Assembly: GCF_011383005.1 (NCBI RefSeq)
Contig: NZ_CP049935.1
Span: 2,976,001 to 3,040,000 of the forward strand
Reading direction: 5' to 3'
DNA: 64,000 nucleotides
Origin: Phycicoccus sp. HDW14
GTDB taxonomy: Bacteria; Actinomycetota; Actinomycetes; Actinomycetales; Dermatophilaceae
Within the stretch, counting starts at the first letter, position 1. Each line of letters begins with the position of its first letter. A program made the translations under genes and the position numbers. This document shows positions 53,788 through 63,140 of the stretch, one piece after another. The notes under the pieces were generated by a model. That model saw only the letters and a program-made list of their open reading frames with translations, did no database searches and was not told the DNA's origin.

Positions 53788-55123
53788 ACCGCGCCTCGCT
53801 CCTCGGGCGCGCCTCGGTCGTGACGAGCGGCTCGCTCGGGGCCCGGCTCTCCCGGGTACTGGTGGCCACCGCCCTGGTCGTGGCCGGCATCGCCGGGGTG
53901 TGGTCCTACCAGTCGGCCTCCGCCCGCGCGCGCGACCTCCAGGACGACGTCCTCGTCCAGGTCGCGGGCCTCGCGGCCTCGGCCGGACCCGGTCGCCTCA
54001 GCACCGACACCGCACCCCTGTCGAGCACGGCGGCCGACATCGACGTCGGTCCGCTCGACGGGTCCGGGCTGACCGCGACCACACCGGACGGCCTGCGCAC
54101 CATCACCGTTGGGGGCACGACCCTCCGGGCCGCCGTCGCGCGCGGCCCCGACGGCACGGCCGTGGTGGCGACCCAGACGGTCGCCGTCCGGGACCGGCTC
54201 GCCCGGGACGCCGCGCTCTCCTCGGTGCTGCCCCTGCTCGTCCTCATCCCCCTGCTCACCGGGGCGATCGTCCTGGTCGTCCGCGCGGTCCTCGCTCCCG
54301 TGGGCGAGCTGGCCGAGGAGGTCAGCCACCGCGACGCCTCGGACCTCAGCCCCGTCGACGAGACCCGGGCTCCCGGAGAGCTCCGGGGCTTCATCACCGC
54401 CCTCAACGAGCAGGCCGGCAGGGCCGCCGGCGCCGTGGCGCACGAGCGGCGGTTCATCGCGCAGGCAGCCCACGAGCTCCGTACACCCCTCACGGCCATG
54501 ACCGTGCAGCTCGAGCGGGCCCGCGCCGCCCGCACGAGCACGGACGTCGACGCCCGGCTGGCCGACCTCCACACCGGGATGGCGCGCTCGCGCCACCTGG
54601 TCGACCAGCTCCTCGACCTCGCCCGTGCGCAGGTCGACGACGGTGCAGGGCACCGCGCCGAGGCCTTCGACGGTCTGCTGCGTGCCGTGGTCGCCGAGGT
54701 GTTGCCGCAGGCCGACGCCGCGGCGGTCGAGATCGCCGTCGAGTCGGGCGCCGACGAGCGCGCGCTCGTCCCCGTGGCCGCGACGGCGTCGGCGCTGCGG
54801 AACGTCCTCGATAATGCCGTCCGGTACGGCGCGTCCGGCGGTGTCGTCGCCATCGCGACGCGGCGGGACGGCGAGGACCTCGTGGTGACCGTGGACGACG
54901 CCGGTCCCGGGATGGGTGATGTCGAGGCCCTCCTGGCCCGTTCGTGCGCGGGCCGGACACCGGCATCGCGGGCACCGGGCTCGGCCTGGCCATCGTCACC
55001 GAACAGCTGCGCCGTGTCGGGGGGTCGCTGCACCTCGGGCCGACCGTCAGATTCCCCACCGGCACGCGCGCCGAGCTCCGTCTCCCGGTGACGCGCGGCA
55101 CGGTGACGGCGCCGCGCGCCTGA
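53784..55123 (+). CDS. Sensor histidine kinase (frameshifted at ATPase G2 region)
   Basis: About 446 aa after repair. TM1 (LSRVLVATALVVAGIAGVW), periplasmic domain of about 110 residues, TM2 (VLPLLVLIPLLTGAIVLVVRAVL), HAMP, then HisKA with FIAQAAHELRTPLTAMTVQLERA (phospho-His). The HATPase shows the N-box LRNVLDNAVRYG and G1 VDDAGPGMGD. The G2 box GPDTGIAGTGLGLAIVTEQLRRVGG lies in another frame after a missing base at CCC 54937-54939. It pairs with the response regulator upstream. Confidence 0.9.
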
Positions 55124-55156
55124 CCCGCCCGGCTCGGCTCCGGCTCCGGCTCCGGC

Positions 55157-55876
55157 TCAGGCCGGTTCGGGCTCGCGACGGGCGCCCGGGGTCCACCCGG
55201 TCCAGCGGAGCCGAAGCGCCTCCACCGCGATCGCGGTCACCGCGAGGACCCCGATGCCCATGGCGAGCCCGGCGAGCACGTCCGTCGTCCAGTGGTAGCC
55301 CAGGTAGACCCGGCTCGCGCCCACCCCCACGCTGCCGATGAGCCACGCACCCACGGCCAGCACTCGCACCCACCGCTGCCGGAACCGGACGATGACGACT
55401 CCCGCGAGCAGCCCGAGGAAGACCGTCGTGCCGAGGGTGTGCCCCGAAGGGAAGGCGGGCGAGCCGTCCGGCGGTCCGTACGTCGCCCACGCCTCCGGCC
55501 TCAGCCGGTTGACGAGGTGCTTCACCCCCACGATGAGCCCCGCCGTCGCCACCATGGCCGCGACGAGCACGGATGCGAGCCGGCGGTCACGCCACTGCAC
55601 CCCGACCCAGAGCACCAGCACCGCCGCGAAGACCGCGATGCTGAGCTCACTGCCGAGGTAGGTCAGCAGGTCGGCCACGACCGTCAGCGCGGAGTCCCGG
55701 AGTCCGGGAACGCGCCGCTCCACCACCGGGTCGAAGATGCTTAGGTCTCCGTGCTCGAGGACCCCGTCGATGAGCTGGGCCGTGGCAACGACACTGACGA
55801 TGAGCAGAAGGGAGCCCACCCACACGACAGGTCGCCGGTAAAGGGTGCCCAGGGCACGACTCCACCTGTGCATCAC
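55157..55876 (-). CDS. PAP2-family membrane phosphatase
   Basis: A 239-aa, six-helix lipid or undecaprenyl-pyrophosphate phosphatase. The three catalytic motifs are complete: KHLVNRLRP (K-x6-RP), PAFPSGHTLG (PSGH) and SRVYLGYHWTTDVLAG (SR-x5-H-x3-D). It converges on the histidine kinase, separated by 33 bases that contain a CTCCGG triplet repeat. Probably acts on lipid phosphates at the outer face of the membrane. Confidence 0.92.
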   Translation of the reverse strand: MMHRWSRALGTLYRRPVVWVGSLLLIVSVVATAQLIDGVLEHGDLSIFDPVVERRVPGLRDSALTVVADLLTYLGSELSIAVFAAVLVLWVGVQWRDRRLASVLVAAMVATAGLIVGVKHLVNRLRPEAWATYGPPDGSPAFPSGHTLGTTVFLGLLAGVVIVRFRQRWVRVLAVGAWLIGSVGVGASRVYLGYHWTTDVLAGLAMGIGVLAVTAIAVEALRLRWTGWTPGARREPEPA

Positions 55877-56368
55877 TCATCCTCCTCCCTCCGTACGTCG
55901 ACCGCCCCAGCCTTGACAATCCACCTGTGTCCCGCCTGTGCAGACCATCTGCGGCGACCATGTCTCGACCAGCCGTTCGCGGCATCGCACGATGAAACGC
56001 GTGGGCAGCGTCTCCACCCGGCTAGGCCTCGCGTCATCGCCGAGCGAACGTTCGAGGTCTCGAGTCACCACCCACCTCCGAGGCGCTCCAGCAACGCGCG
56101 ACGCTGGGCCCGAGGCGAATCTCCACCTCCTCCCCGCGCGCCCGGCCCGAGTGGCAGCCGGCGACAGGCCTGCCGTGGTCGTTCGACAGCCCACAACCGT
56201 GAGCGAAGTGTTCGCCACGCGGATGCCCGCGTCTATCCGCCTGCTCGCTCGATCGAGCAGCCCCTGCGCAACCGACAGACCTGCCAACCCCACGACTGAC
56301 GGTTGCCACCCACCGACGTCACCCTCCAAGGCGCACCCCACGACATCGACGAACCAGCCACCATCAAC
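55877..56368. other. Gene-poor, degenerate-looking stretch
   Basis: About 490 bases with lower GC and no consistent third-position bias. Open frames exist on both strands, but none carries recognisable motifs, and their start sites lack ribosome sites. It does not encode the missing C-terminus of the KAP NTPase beyond the IS3 element as far as I can see. Probably decayed island sequence, plus the PAP2 promoter near 55880. Confidence 0.45.
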
Positions 56369-56409
56369 GGGACTGCTAAAGGTCTGGTTGTCACTTCCGG
56401 TGTGGTGTT

Positions 56410-57282
56410 TCAGGCCGCGTGAGCGGCTGCGTTGATGGTCTCAAACTCGATCGGGGTGAGCTTGCCGAGGGCGCGTTGCCGGCGCCGGCGGTGGTAGGTG
56501 CGCTCGGTCCAGGTGACGATGGCGAGGCGGAGCTGGTCGCGGGTGTCCCAGCGGCGGGCGTTGAGGACGTTCTTCTGGAGCAGGGAGAAGAAGGACTCCA
56601 TGGCGGCGTTGTCCGCCGAGGAGGCGACCCTGCCCATCGACCCGCGCAGGCCGTGTCGGTGCAGGGCGGCGACGTAGGGCCGGGAGCGGAACTGGCTGCC
56701 CCGGTCGGCGTGGACCACGCACCCGAGCGCCTGGTCGCGGCCTCGGCGGGCGATGGCCATCTCGAGGGCGTCGACCGCGAGGTGGCTGGTCATCCGTGAG
56801 TCGATCGAGTAGCCGACGATCCGGCGGGACCAGACGTCCTTGACCGCGCACAGGTACAGCTTCCCTTCGGCGGTGGGGTGCTCGGTGATGTCGGTCAGCC
56901 ACACCATGTTCGGTCCGGGCGCGGTGAAGTCCCGCTCGACGAGGTCGTCGTGCACCGGCGGACCGGGCTTCTTGGACCGGCCCCGCTTCCTCGCGTGGGC
57001 CGAGACGATCCCGGCCTGCGAGCACACCTTCCACACCCGCCGCTCCGAGACCTCGTGGCCGGCCTCGGCGAGCTCATCGGCGATGAACCGGTACCCGAAC
57101 CCTGGGTCGTCGCGGTGGACCTCCAGGGCGGCGTTGGTCGCGTAGGCGTCGACCAGGTCCCGCTCACTGACCGGGTCGGCTCGCCAGGAGTAGAACGCCT
57201 GCCGGGAGAACCCGAGCAGCCCGCAGGTCACCGCGACGGGGATCCCGTCGGCGGCAAGGTCCAGGACCAGCGGGTACGTCAT
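56410..57282 (-). CDS. IS3 transposase OrfB (integrase core)
   Basis: A 290-aa DDE transposase subunit. An N-terminal HTH_21-like domain (LEVHRDDPGFGYRFIADELAEAGHEVSERRVWKVCSQAGI) is followed by the core with VWLTDITEHPT (D), CVVHADRGSQFRSRPY (D) and SSADNAAMESFFSLLQKNV (E). The C-terminal YHRRRRQRALGKLTPIEFE is typical. ATG 57282 overlaps the orfA stop within CCCCAAAATGACG. Production as an OrfAB fusion by -1 slippage on the A run is likely but not shown. Confidence 0.95.
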   Translation of the reverse strand: MTYPLVLDLAADGIPVAVTCGLLGFSRQAFYSWRADPVSERDLVDAYATNAALEVHRDDPGFGYRFIADELAEAGHEVSERRVWKVCSQAGIVSAHARKRGRSKKPGPPVHDDLVERDFTAPGPNMVWLTDITEHPTAEGKLYLCAVKDVWSRRIVGYSIDSRMTSHLAVDALEMAIARRGRDQALGCVVHADRGSQFRSRPYVAALHRHGLRGSMGRVASSADNAAMESFFSLLQKNVLNARRWDTRDQLRLAIVTWTERTYHRRRRQRALGKLTPIEFETINAAAHAA

Positions 57283-57578
57283 TTTGGGGACTGGCCCAGC
57301 TTCAGGTTCGCCTGGGACAGGTACGCCGCGGCGCGGCGCAGGACCTCGTTCTCCTGCTCCAGCGCCCGGTTGCGCCGCTTGAGCTCCTTCAGCTCCTCCG
57401 AGTCGGCCTTGGTCGCGCCGGGACGGATCCCGTCCTCGACGTCAGCGGCGTTGAGCCAGTTCCTCAGACACGACTCCGAGATCCCGAAGTCCTTGGCCAG
57501 CTGCGCGATCGGAGTCTCGCCCTTGCGGGCGACCGCGACCACGTCGTCACGGAACTCCTTGGGATGGGGTGCAGGCAT
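57279..57578 (-). CDS. IS3 transposase OrfA (HTH protein)
   Basis: A 99-aa protein: PHPKEFRDDVVAVARKGETPIAQLAKDFGISESCLRNWLNAADVEDG, then a leucine-zipper region EELKELKRRNRALEQENEVLRRAAAYLSQ. This is the standard IS3 OrfA plan: HTH for end recognition and a coiled coil for multimerisation. The stop overlaps the orfB start by four bases. Confidence 0.95.
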   Translation of the reverse strand: MPAPHPKEFRDDVVAVARKGETPIAQLAKDFGISESCLRNWLNAADVEDGIRPGATKADSEELKELKRRNRALEQENEVLRRAAAYLSQANLKLGQSPK

Positions 57579-57646
57579 GTCGACATCCTTCCAGCGGGAC
57601 CTCCCGGCCCCACAGATCTGGTGTCAACCGAACCTTCAGCAGTCCC

Positions 57647-58578
57647 ATCTCGGTTTGCGGAACCAAGGGCAGATGGTGCTCCAACTGCGCGAGGTAACGA
57701 TCGATGGACCTTGGGGTCCGCAACAGCGCTAAGAAGACGTCAAGCATCGTGTCAAGTCGTCCGTCCTCGTTCGGGTCATCGCGCGAAACGTGCGCCAAAC
57801 CCCTGTTGATGCGAGCCAACTGCTGATGCCGGAGCAACGGCGGGACGAACAATGGGTACTGAACGATCTTCTCCATGAAGCGCTCAGCCGTCCCATCAGT
57901 GCGATCCACGATCTGGGCCGCCGCAAGCGTGCGGAAGACTGTCTCGTCATCGTAGGCAAGCAGGTAGTCGACGCCATCGAATCTTCCGAGCTGTCGGACC
58001 ACCCGCAGGAGTGCCATCAACTCCTCCGGCTGAAGCCGATCGATGTCATCCACCACGACCAGGATGGGTCGACCAAGTTCTCGTAGTTGCGCCGAAGCCT
58101 TGGCAAACGCGATGTCCCATGGTGGCTTCGCCTGTGACGCCTCTACAAAGCGCTTGAGCAAAGTAGCGACCGAACCGCCGGCAACCGGGATGAGGGCTGT
58201 TGCCGGGGCGGCCACAAGGGCGGTCAGGGCAAGAGCCTTCCGCACATTCTTGGCCTTGCTTGGCAAAGAGTGCGCGATTGACGAGTAGAACTCCGACAGA
58301 AGCCCCGGCACGTCACTAGTTGCCCATGGCGTGAAGCGGGCAACAATCCACTCGGGATGCTCACGCTGAAGCGATTCGACGATCATGTTGACCAACGACG
58401 TCTTGCCGCTACCCCACGGACCACTCAGCCCCACTACGGAGCTCGACTCGAAACTGTGCAACGACGCCACTAGGGCCGCCGCCCGATCTGCATATTCACC
58501 ACGATCGAGGTCGTCCTCTGCGGCTGATGTCAGTGGTTCGTCAGCCCACTTAGCGCTCGCTCCCACCATGCGCCACAT
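57647..58578 (-). pseudogene. KAP-type P-loop NTPase, 3' end cut off by IS3
   Basis: About 310 N-terminal residues survive. Walker A is in VVGLSGPWGSGKTSLVNMIV (about 50). A membrane-associated insert ALALTALVAAPATALIPVAGG (about 120) follows, then Walker B/sensor ILVVVDDIDRLQPEELMALLRVVRQLG and FVPPLLRHQQLARI. Reading runs into the IS3 end after PLVPQTEM, adding about 33 foreign residues before a stop at 57547. No remainder is visible beyond the IS. KAP NTPases with TM inserts recur in phage-defence loci. Codon use is less GC-biased than the core genome. ATG 58578 or 58569 starts. Confidence 0.85.
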
Positions 58579-58699
58579 CCTCGCCTACCCTCCGCCCGTA
58601 TGAGTAAGACACGGTCATGCGACGTCTGGACCGGACCCCTCTTCAACTCACCTCCGGCAAGCCCGGCCCAGAGTCCGGTACGCCCAGTACGGTCGAACG

Positions 58700-59892
58700 A
58701 TGACCTCGCACTCTCTCTTGGCGAACCTCGACGATGAACAAGCGGAACTCATTCTGCTCATGGGTCGCCCACTGGCACTCGGAGAGTTCGCTGACGCTAG
58801 GGGTTGGCCGGTTTGGGACTTCGTCGACCGCACGTACCGAGGTCGCCACCCCGGCGGGTCATGTGTCGACGTCCTGGCTTCGCTGCCTGCAATCGTCGTG
58901 GGCGGTCGCACCTACGGATTGTGGTGGCGCAGCAATGGACTCAGTGGTCTTGGACTGCAACCAGACGAACGCGTCGGCCTGTCCATCGTCGGCCTTCACC
59001 ATCTGTGGCCGCTGCTAGGGGACTCGACACAGAGATTCAATGGGGCTGAAGTATGCCTCGACATCATCCGCACGGCGGTGGATCTCGAGCAAGAGCTCGA
59101 ACAGAATGCTGACTGGACGACAGTTCGAAAAGGTCAGTACGACCTTCGCACCCAACGGTTCGCCTCTCGTGACGGGGCACCAGTCGAGTTGTTGGGCCAG
59201 ACGCTCCGCAGAGAGTTCATTCCACTTGCTTCTCCGACAACGAATTTCAACTATGTCGTCGAGTTTGGCGCTGGCCGACTCTCGCCCCTCAGAGGGGTCC
59301 AGACCGTCGAGGACTACATTGCGGTCGCTGAGTCTCTCTCGCAACGGCTGGCCCCCAGCGGCCTGCTCCCTCGCCGATCCGGCTACCCGCTGCTCTGGAC
59401 TATCTCGGGCTCGTCCTCGACGGTGACCATCGCTGGACCGCCCAAAGACCAACGTTGCTACTGACAAGCCTCGCGGATGCGGGGGCACTGACGCAGGACC
59501 CAACGACACAAGGGGAGTTCGATCGAAACGTCAGCGTCCTGTGGAACATCCTCGGCCGCCTTCGAAGCCCCAAGGCGGCCGAGGAGTCGTACCGACGTCG
59601 CGGCTGGGATGCCGAGGCCTCTGGATCGCTAAACAACATGCATATCTGGCTAGCCGAGGTTCTCAAGGTTGAGGCGGAAGTGAGCGAACCTATGGCAACC
59701 ATTCGTGCTGTCGGCCGAATCCGTCAGGGCTCGCAGCACGGTTCGAGCGCCACCCAAAGGAAGCGGGACGAAGCACTGGGTCGCTTCGGGCTGAGTTGGC
59801 CGCTCAGCGACTGGGCAGAAGCGTGGAGGCGGGTTGCTGACGGATGCGCCGCCTCGGTCTACGAGATCGCTCAAGCCGTGCGAAGGGTTTGA
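58700..59892 (+). CDS. Hypothetical island protein with HEPN-like C-terminal helices (frameshifted)
   Basis: About 397 aa after adding one base at the CCC run 59386-59388. The N-terminal part: LLMGRPLALGEFADARGWPVWDFVDRTYRGRHPG, LLGQTLRREFIPLASPTTNFNYVVEFGAGRLSPL. The second part: AALDYLGLVLDGDHRW, LLTSLADAGALTQDPTTQGEFDRNVSVLWNILGRLRSPKAAEESYRRRGWDAEASGSL, then VGRIRQGSQHGSSATQRKRDEALGRFGL. RQGSQH fits the R-x4-H pattern of HEPN ribonucleases in an all-helical context, but this is a weak motif. I recognise no family. It diverges from the KAP gene across 121 bases. Confidence 0.6.
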
Positions 59893-59928
59893 TCTTGGCT
59901 CAGCCAGAGCGCGCCAACGAGGACGTCA

Positions 59929-62900
59929 TCAGCGACCGCCCACGAGCTGAAGGGCCGTTCTCAGCCGCGCGACGTCGGCTGCTCGAAGGCGGGGGAACAT
60001 CTGACGCAGGAACAAGGCCTGCAGGTGTCTCACACGCTCACGGTCCAAACCCCATACGCTCGCGGTCTCGTCGAGGTCGGCGCGCTCCGCATCGCTCAGT
60101 TCAAGATCCGCCAGTGCGCGGCTGAGAAGATCGAGATAGGCGCTTGCGCCTTGGTCGGCCGGACCGGTCAGGGCACCTCGAGCCGCGAGGACAGGCTGGA
60201 CGCGACGCTCGCTACCTGCGGGGTCGAGGGCGCGCGGCTTGACCACGGGCGTTGACACCGAAGGCGCAGACGTCAGCGGCAGAGCGCTGTCGGCAAGCTC
60301 GTCGAACGGGTTCACCCCAAGTCGAGGTGCGAGCCGCAGGAAGTGGCCCAGTAGCGCTGCTGTTGCCTTGGCGTCGCCGAGCGCGCTGTGAGCGCCGTCG
60401 AGGCGAATGCCTGCGTCATCGCAACAGTCAGGTAGTCGGCGGGCGTCTGTGAAGTGCCCAGCCAGGCTCATGGTGCACAGCGTGGGCCACAAGGGAGGTT
60501 GCTGCCTCGCCCGCAGGAACTCCGCGGACAAGAAACCCAGGTCGAAGAGGGCGTTGTGCGCGACGACGACTGTACCGGCGAGATGACCGGCCAAGAACGG
60601 CATCAGATCTGCGAACCGGGGCGCTCCGGCGAACTGCTCGGCGGTGATGCCATGGACATGGCTGGGGCCGGGGTCTCGATCAGGGTTGACGAGGGTGTGC
60701 CACGTGTCGGAGACCGTCCCGTCGGGGGCTGCGCTGACCACTGCGATCTCGACGATTCGGTCCGCCTTGTGGGCGGCAAAGCCCGTCGTCTCGAGGTCCA
60801 CCACGCTGAAATGCGTGTGTCCCAAGACTGGGAGCTCGCCCAGAGGTTCGATGGGTTCGCGCTCGGTCATCGTCCACATCGGGAGGCGACTGGGCGTGCC
60901 GGGTGCAGACTCAGCGGCGATGTCGGACAACGCATCCCATGCACCCGCAACGTCGAGCTGGCCGGCGGCATATCCACGAGCCGCCAAAACTGGGCCGAGG
61001 TACTCGTCGTACTTCTCGACAGCAGCGTTGGCCACCGTGGCCGCAAGCGTCTCTGCCGACGGCTGGGGGGCATCGGCCAGCTCGCCAACGAGGGCGTGCA
61101 GGTCTCCAGCACTGACACCCGAGACCGAAAGTGACACCCCTTCTTGCCCCACGCGAAGCCCGCGCGATGCGAGGGTGACTGCAAGTGTGTTCATGATCTT
61201 GTCGCCTCGCCAAGCGAACAACCTGCTGTCGTGACCGTCCTGTTGGACGGAGTGGGCATGCAAGCCCATCTGGTGGAACATCCGGCGGCCTTCGTCGAGC
61301 AGCTGCGCCGCCGCGGCGTCCAGGTACGCGGGCACGTCAGCACTCTGGTAGACCTCGCGCATGCGTCGACGGACGGTGTCGTGGATGCGCCCACTGCCAC
61401 CTGTGAACGCCGGCGCTCGACCACCGGTCGCCGCAGTCAGCTGGATGACTTTGCCTCGGGTGTCGACGGATACGACCTGCCAGCGCCGGCCGCCGAAGAT
61501 GACGAAGGTGCCCGGCATCAGGGGGCGCTCCACAGGGAGGCTGCCCAAAGTCCGACCGTCCGCCACGAGGCGGTACTCCTCGCCGGACGTGAACGCGCTG
61601 TAGAAGGAGTAATGGTTGACAAGCCGCTCCCCGATCCGACCGTGGAGCAGCAGGCCCGATGCGTCCTGCTCGATGAGCTCAGCCGCACCCATGTCGCGGA
61701 GAAGAGCCATGAACGTGAGCTGGTCCACGCGGCTGAACGGGCCCCGTGCGCATAGGGCGTCGAAGAGCTGCCCGGCGTGCGCGCCGCCTCGCTGGGCGAT
61801 GACGGAAAGCACCTGTTGGGTGAGTGTCGAAAGGTGCAGGGCACTGGTGGACGGCGGTTCGTACCAACGGTCCAAAAGGAGGTCCACCATGGCGACCGTC
61901 TGAACCAGGTGCGTCCGAATAAGGTCCGGAGCGCTGGTCGCAGGTGTGGCTTCGGGTTCGGTGATGTACATCCGCAATATCGCCGGCTTACCGCGCCGCC
62001 CGGCGCGGCCGACGCGCTGGCGTAAGGCCGAAACGCTGAACGGTGCCCCGACCTGGGCGATGGAGTCAGCCGACCCGATGTCGATGCCCATCTCCAAAGT
62101 TGACGTGCACACCGCGGTCGTGGGTGCTGCAGGGTCCTTCAGGCGTTCTTCGACGTGCTCGCGTAGGTCCTTGGACAGGTTGCCGTGGTGGGCGTAGAAC
62201 TCGTTCGGGACCCGCAACTGCTCACTCGCTTGAGTCAACAGGTCGGTGTACGTCTCGACGGCGGCACGGCTATTGGCAAAGACGAGGTTGTCGCGTCCTC
62301 GCATCACCTCGAACAGGTGACCGGCGATGTCCTCTGCGCTCGCCGGCTGGGCTTGGTCCGCCGCTCGCGGGTCTACGTCGACGTAGCCACGGACCTGCAG
62401 CAGGAGCTCTCCACGCTCTGCCGCGTCGTCCGTGACGACGAGCACGGTGTCGCCGCCGGGGCGAACGAACCGCGCCGCGCCGGCCATGTCGCCAAGAGTG
62501 GCTGACAGAGCAATGCGCGGAATTGTGCGGCGGATGACCAGCTCGGTGCGGTGCAGCAGTGATTGGAGCTGTGCGCCGCGTTCGGTGCCGATGAATGCGT
62601 GCAACTCGTCGATGACCACAAACCTGCAGCCACCCAAGATGCGCGCGGCGTCGTTGCCGTGGTTGACGAACAAGGACTCCAGCGACTCCGGGGTGATCAG
62701 CAGGATACCGTCCGGGGTCTTGCGAAGCCGTTCCTTATGGGACGCCGCAACATCACCGTGCCACCGGTGGACCGGGACCTCGGCCCCTCGCACAGCTGCT
62801 CCAGCCGGGCAGCTTGGTCGTTGATCAGCGCCTTCAGAGGGCCGATGTACAGGGCCTTGACCCCACCACCGGCGCCCTCACCCATCCCACCCGCCAGAGC

Positions 62901-63122
62901 AGAAACGATAGGGAGCCACGCTGCCTCGGTCTTGCCGCTGGCGGTGGCGGCCGCGACGATGACATCTCTGTCTCCGGGGCCGATAGCAGCTGCGGCGCGC
63001 TCCTGGACCGGGCGCAGCGTCGACCACCCTTGGTCCCATACCCACCGCTGAACCGCGGGGTGGAACTGCCCGAACGCGCTGGAAGGCGCAGATCGCGGTG
63101 AGCCGTCACCGGAGCCTGTCAC
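59929..63122 (-). CDS. DEAD/DEAH helicase fused to DnaQ-like 3'-5' exonuclease, SngC/BrxHI-like (frameshifted)
   Basis: About 1064 aa after repair. GTG 63122; motif I VAAATASGKTEAAWLP near 60; GPLKALINDQ; DELH box VVIDELHAFIG; motif III ALSATLGDM; the RecA2 motifs CTSTLEMGIDIG and ALRQRVGRAGRRG. An Lhr/Ski2-like winged-helix region follows. From about residue 780 there is a DEDDh exonuclease: FSVVDLETTG, VVVAHNALFDLGFLSAEF, GAHSALGDAKATAALL. One base missing in CCCC 62784-62787 splits helicase motifs I and II into two frames. It starts 18 bases after a BrxD-type ATPase, so it is likely an antiphage module. Confidence 0.87.
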
Positions 63123-63140
63123 GCGCGCCGACCGCTGCGC

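Larger units (their letters stand above)
56369..57646 (-). mobile_element. IS3-family insertion sequence
   Basis: About 1278 bp bounded by imperfect inverted repeats: GGGACTGCTAAAGGTCTGG at the left (56369 on) and, reading inward from the right end (57646), GGGACTGCTGAAGGTTCGG. Both continue with TTG-x-CAC. It carries orfA and orfB in the IS3 arrangement with an ATGA overlap. I could not identify a convincing 3-4-bp target duplication. It truncates the KAP NTPase gene to its right. Confidence 0.88.

Noticed and set aside
55938..56435. Overlapping frames of 90-180 codons left of IS3
   Set aside because: No ribosome sites, no motifs and no codon bias on either strand; they look like decayed DNA.
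56361..57649. CCATC direct repeat as the IS3 target duplication
   Set aside because: The left copy is three bases away from the inverted repeat while the right one overlaps its end, so it does not fit a simple duplication.
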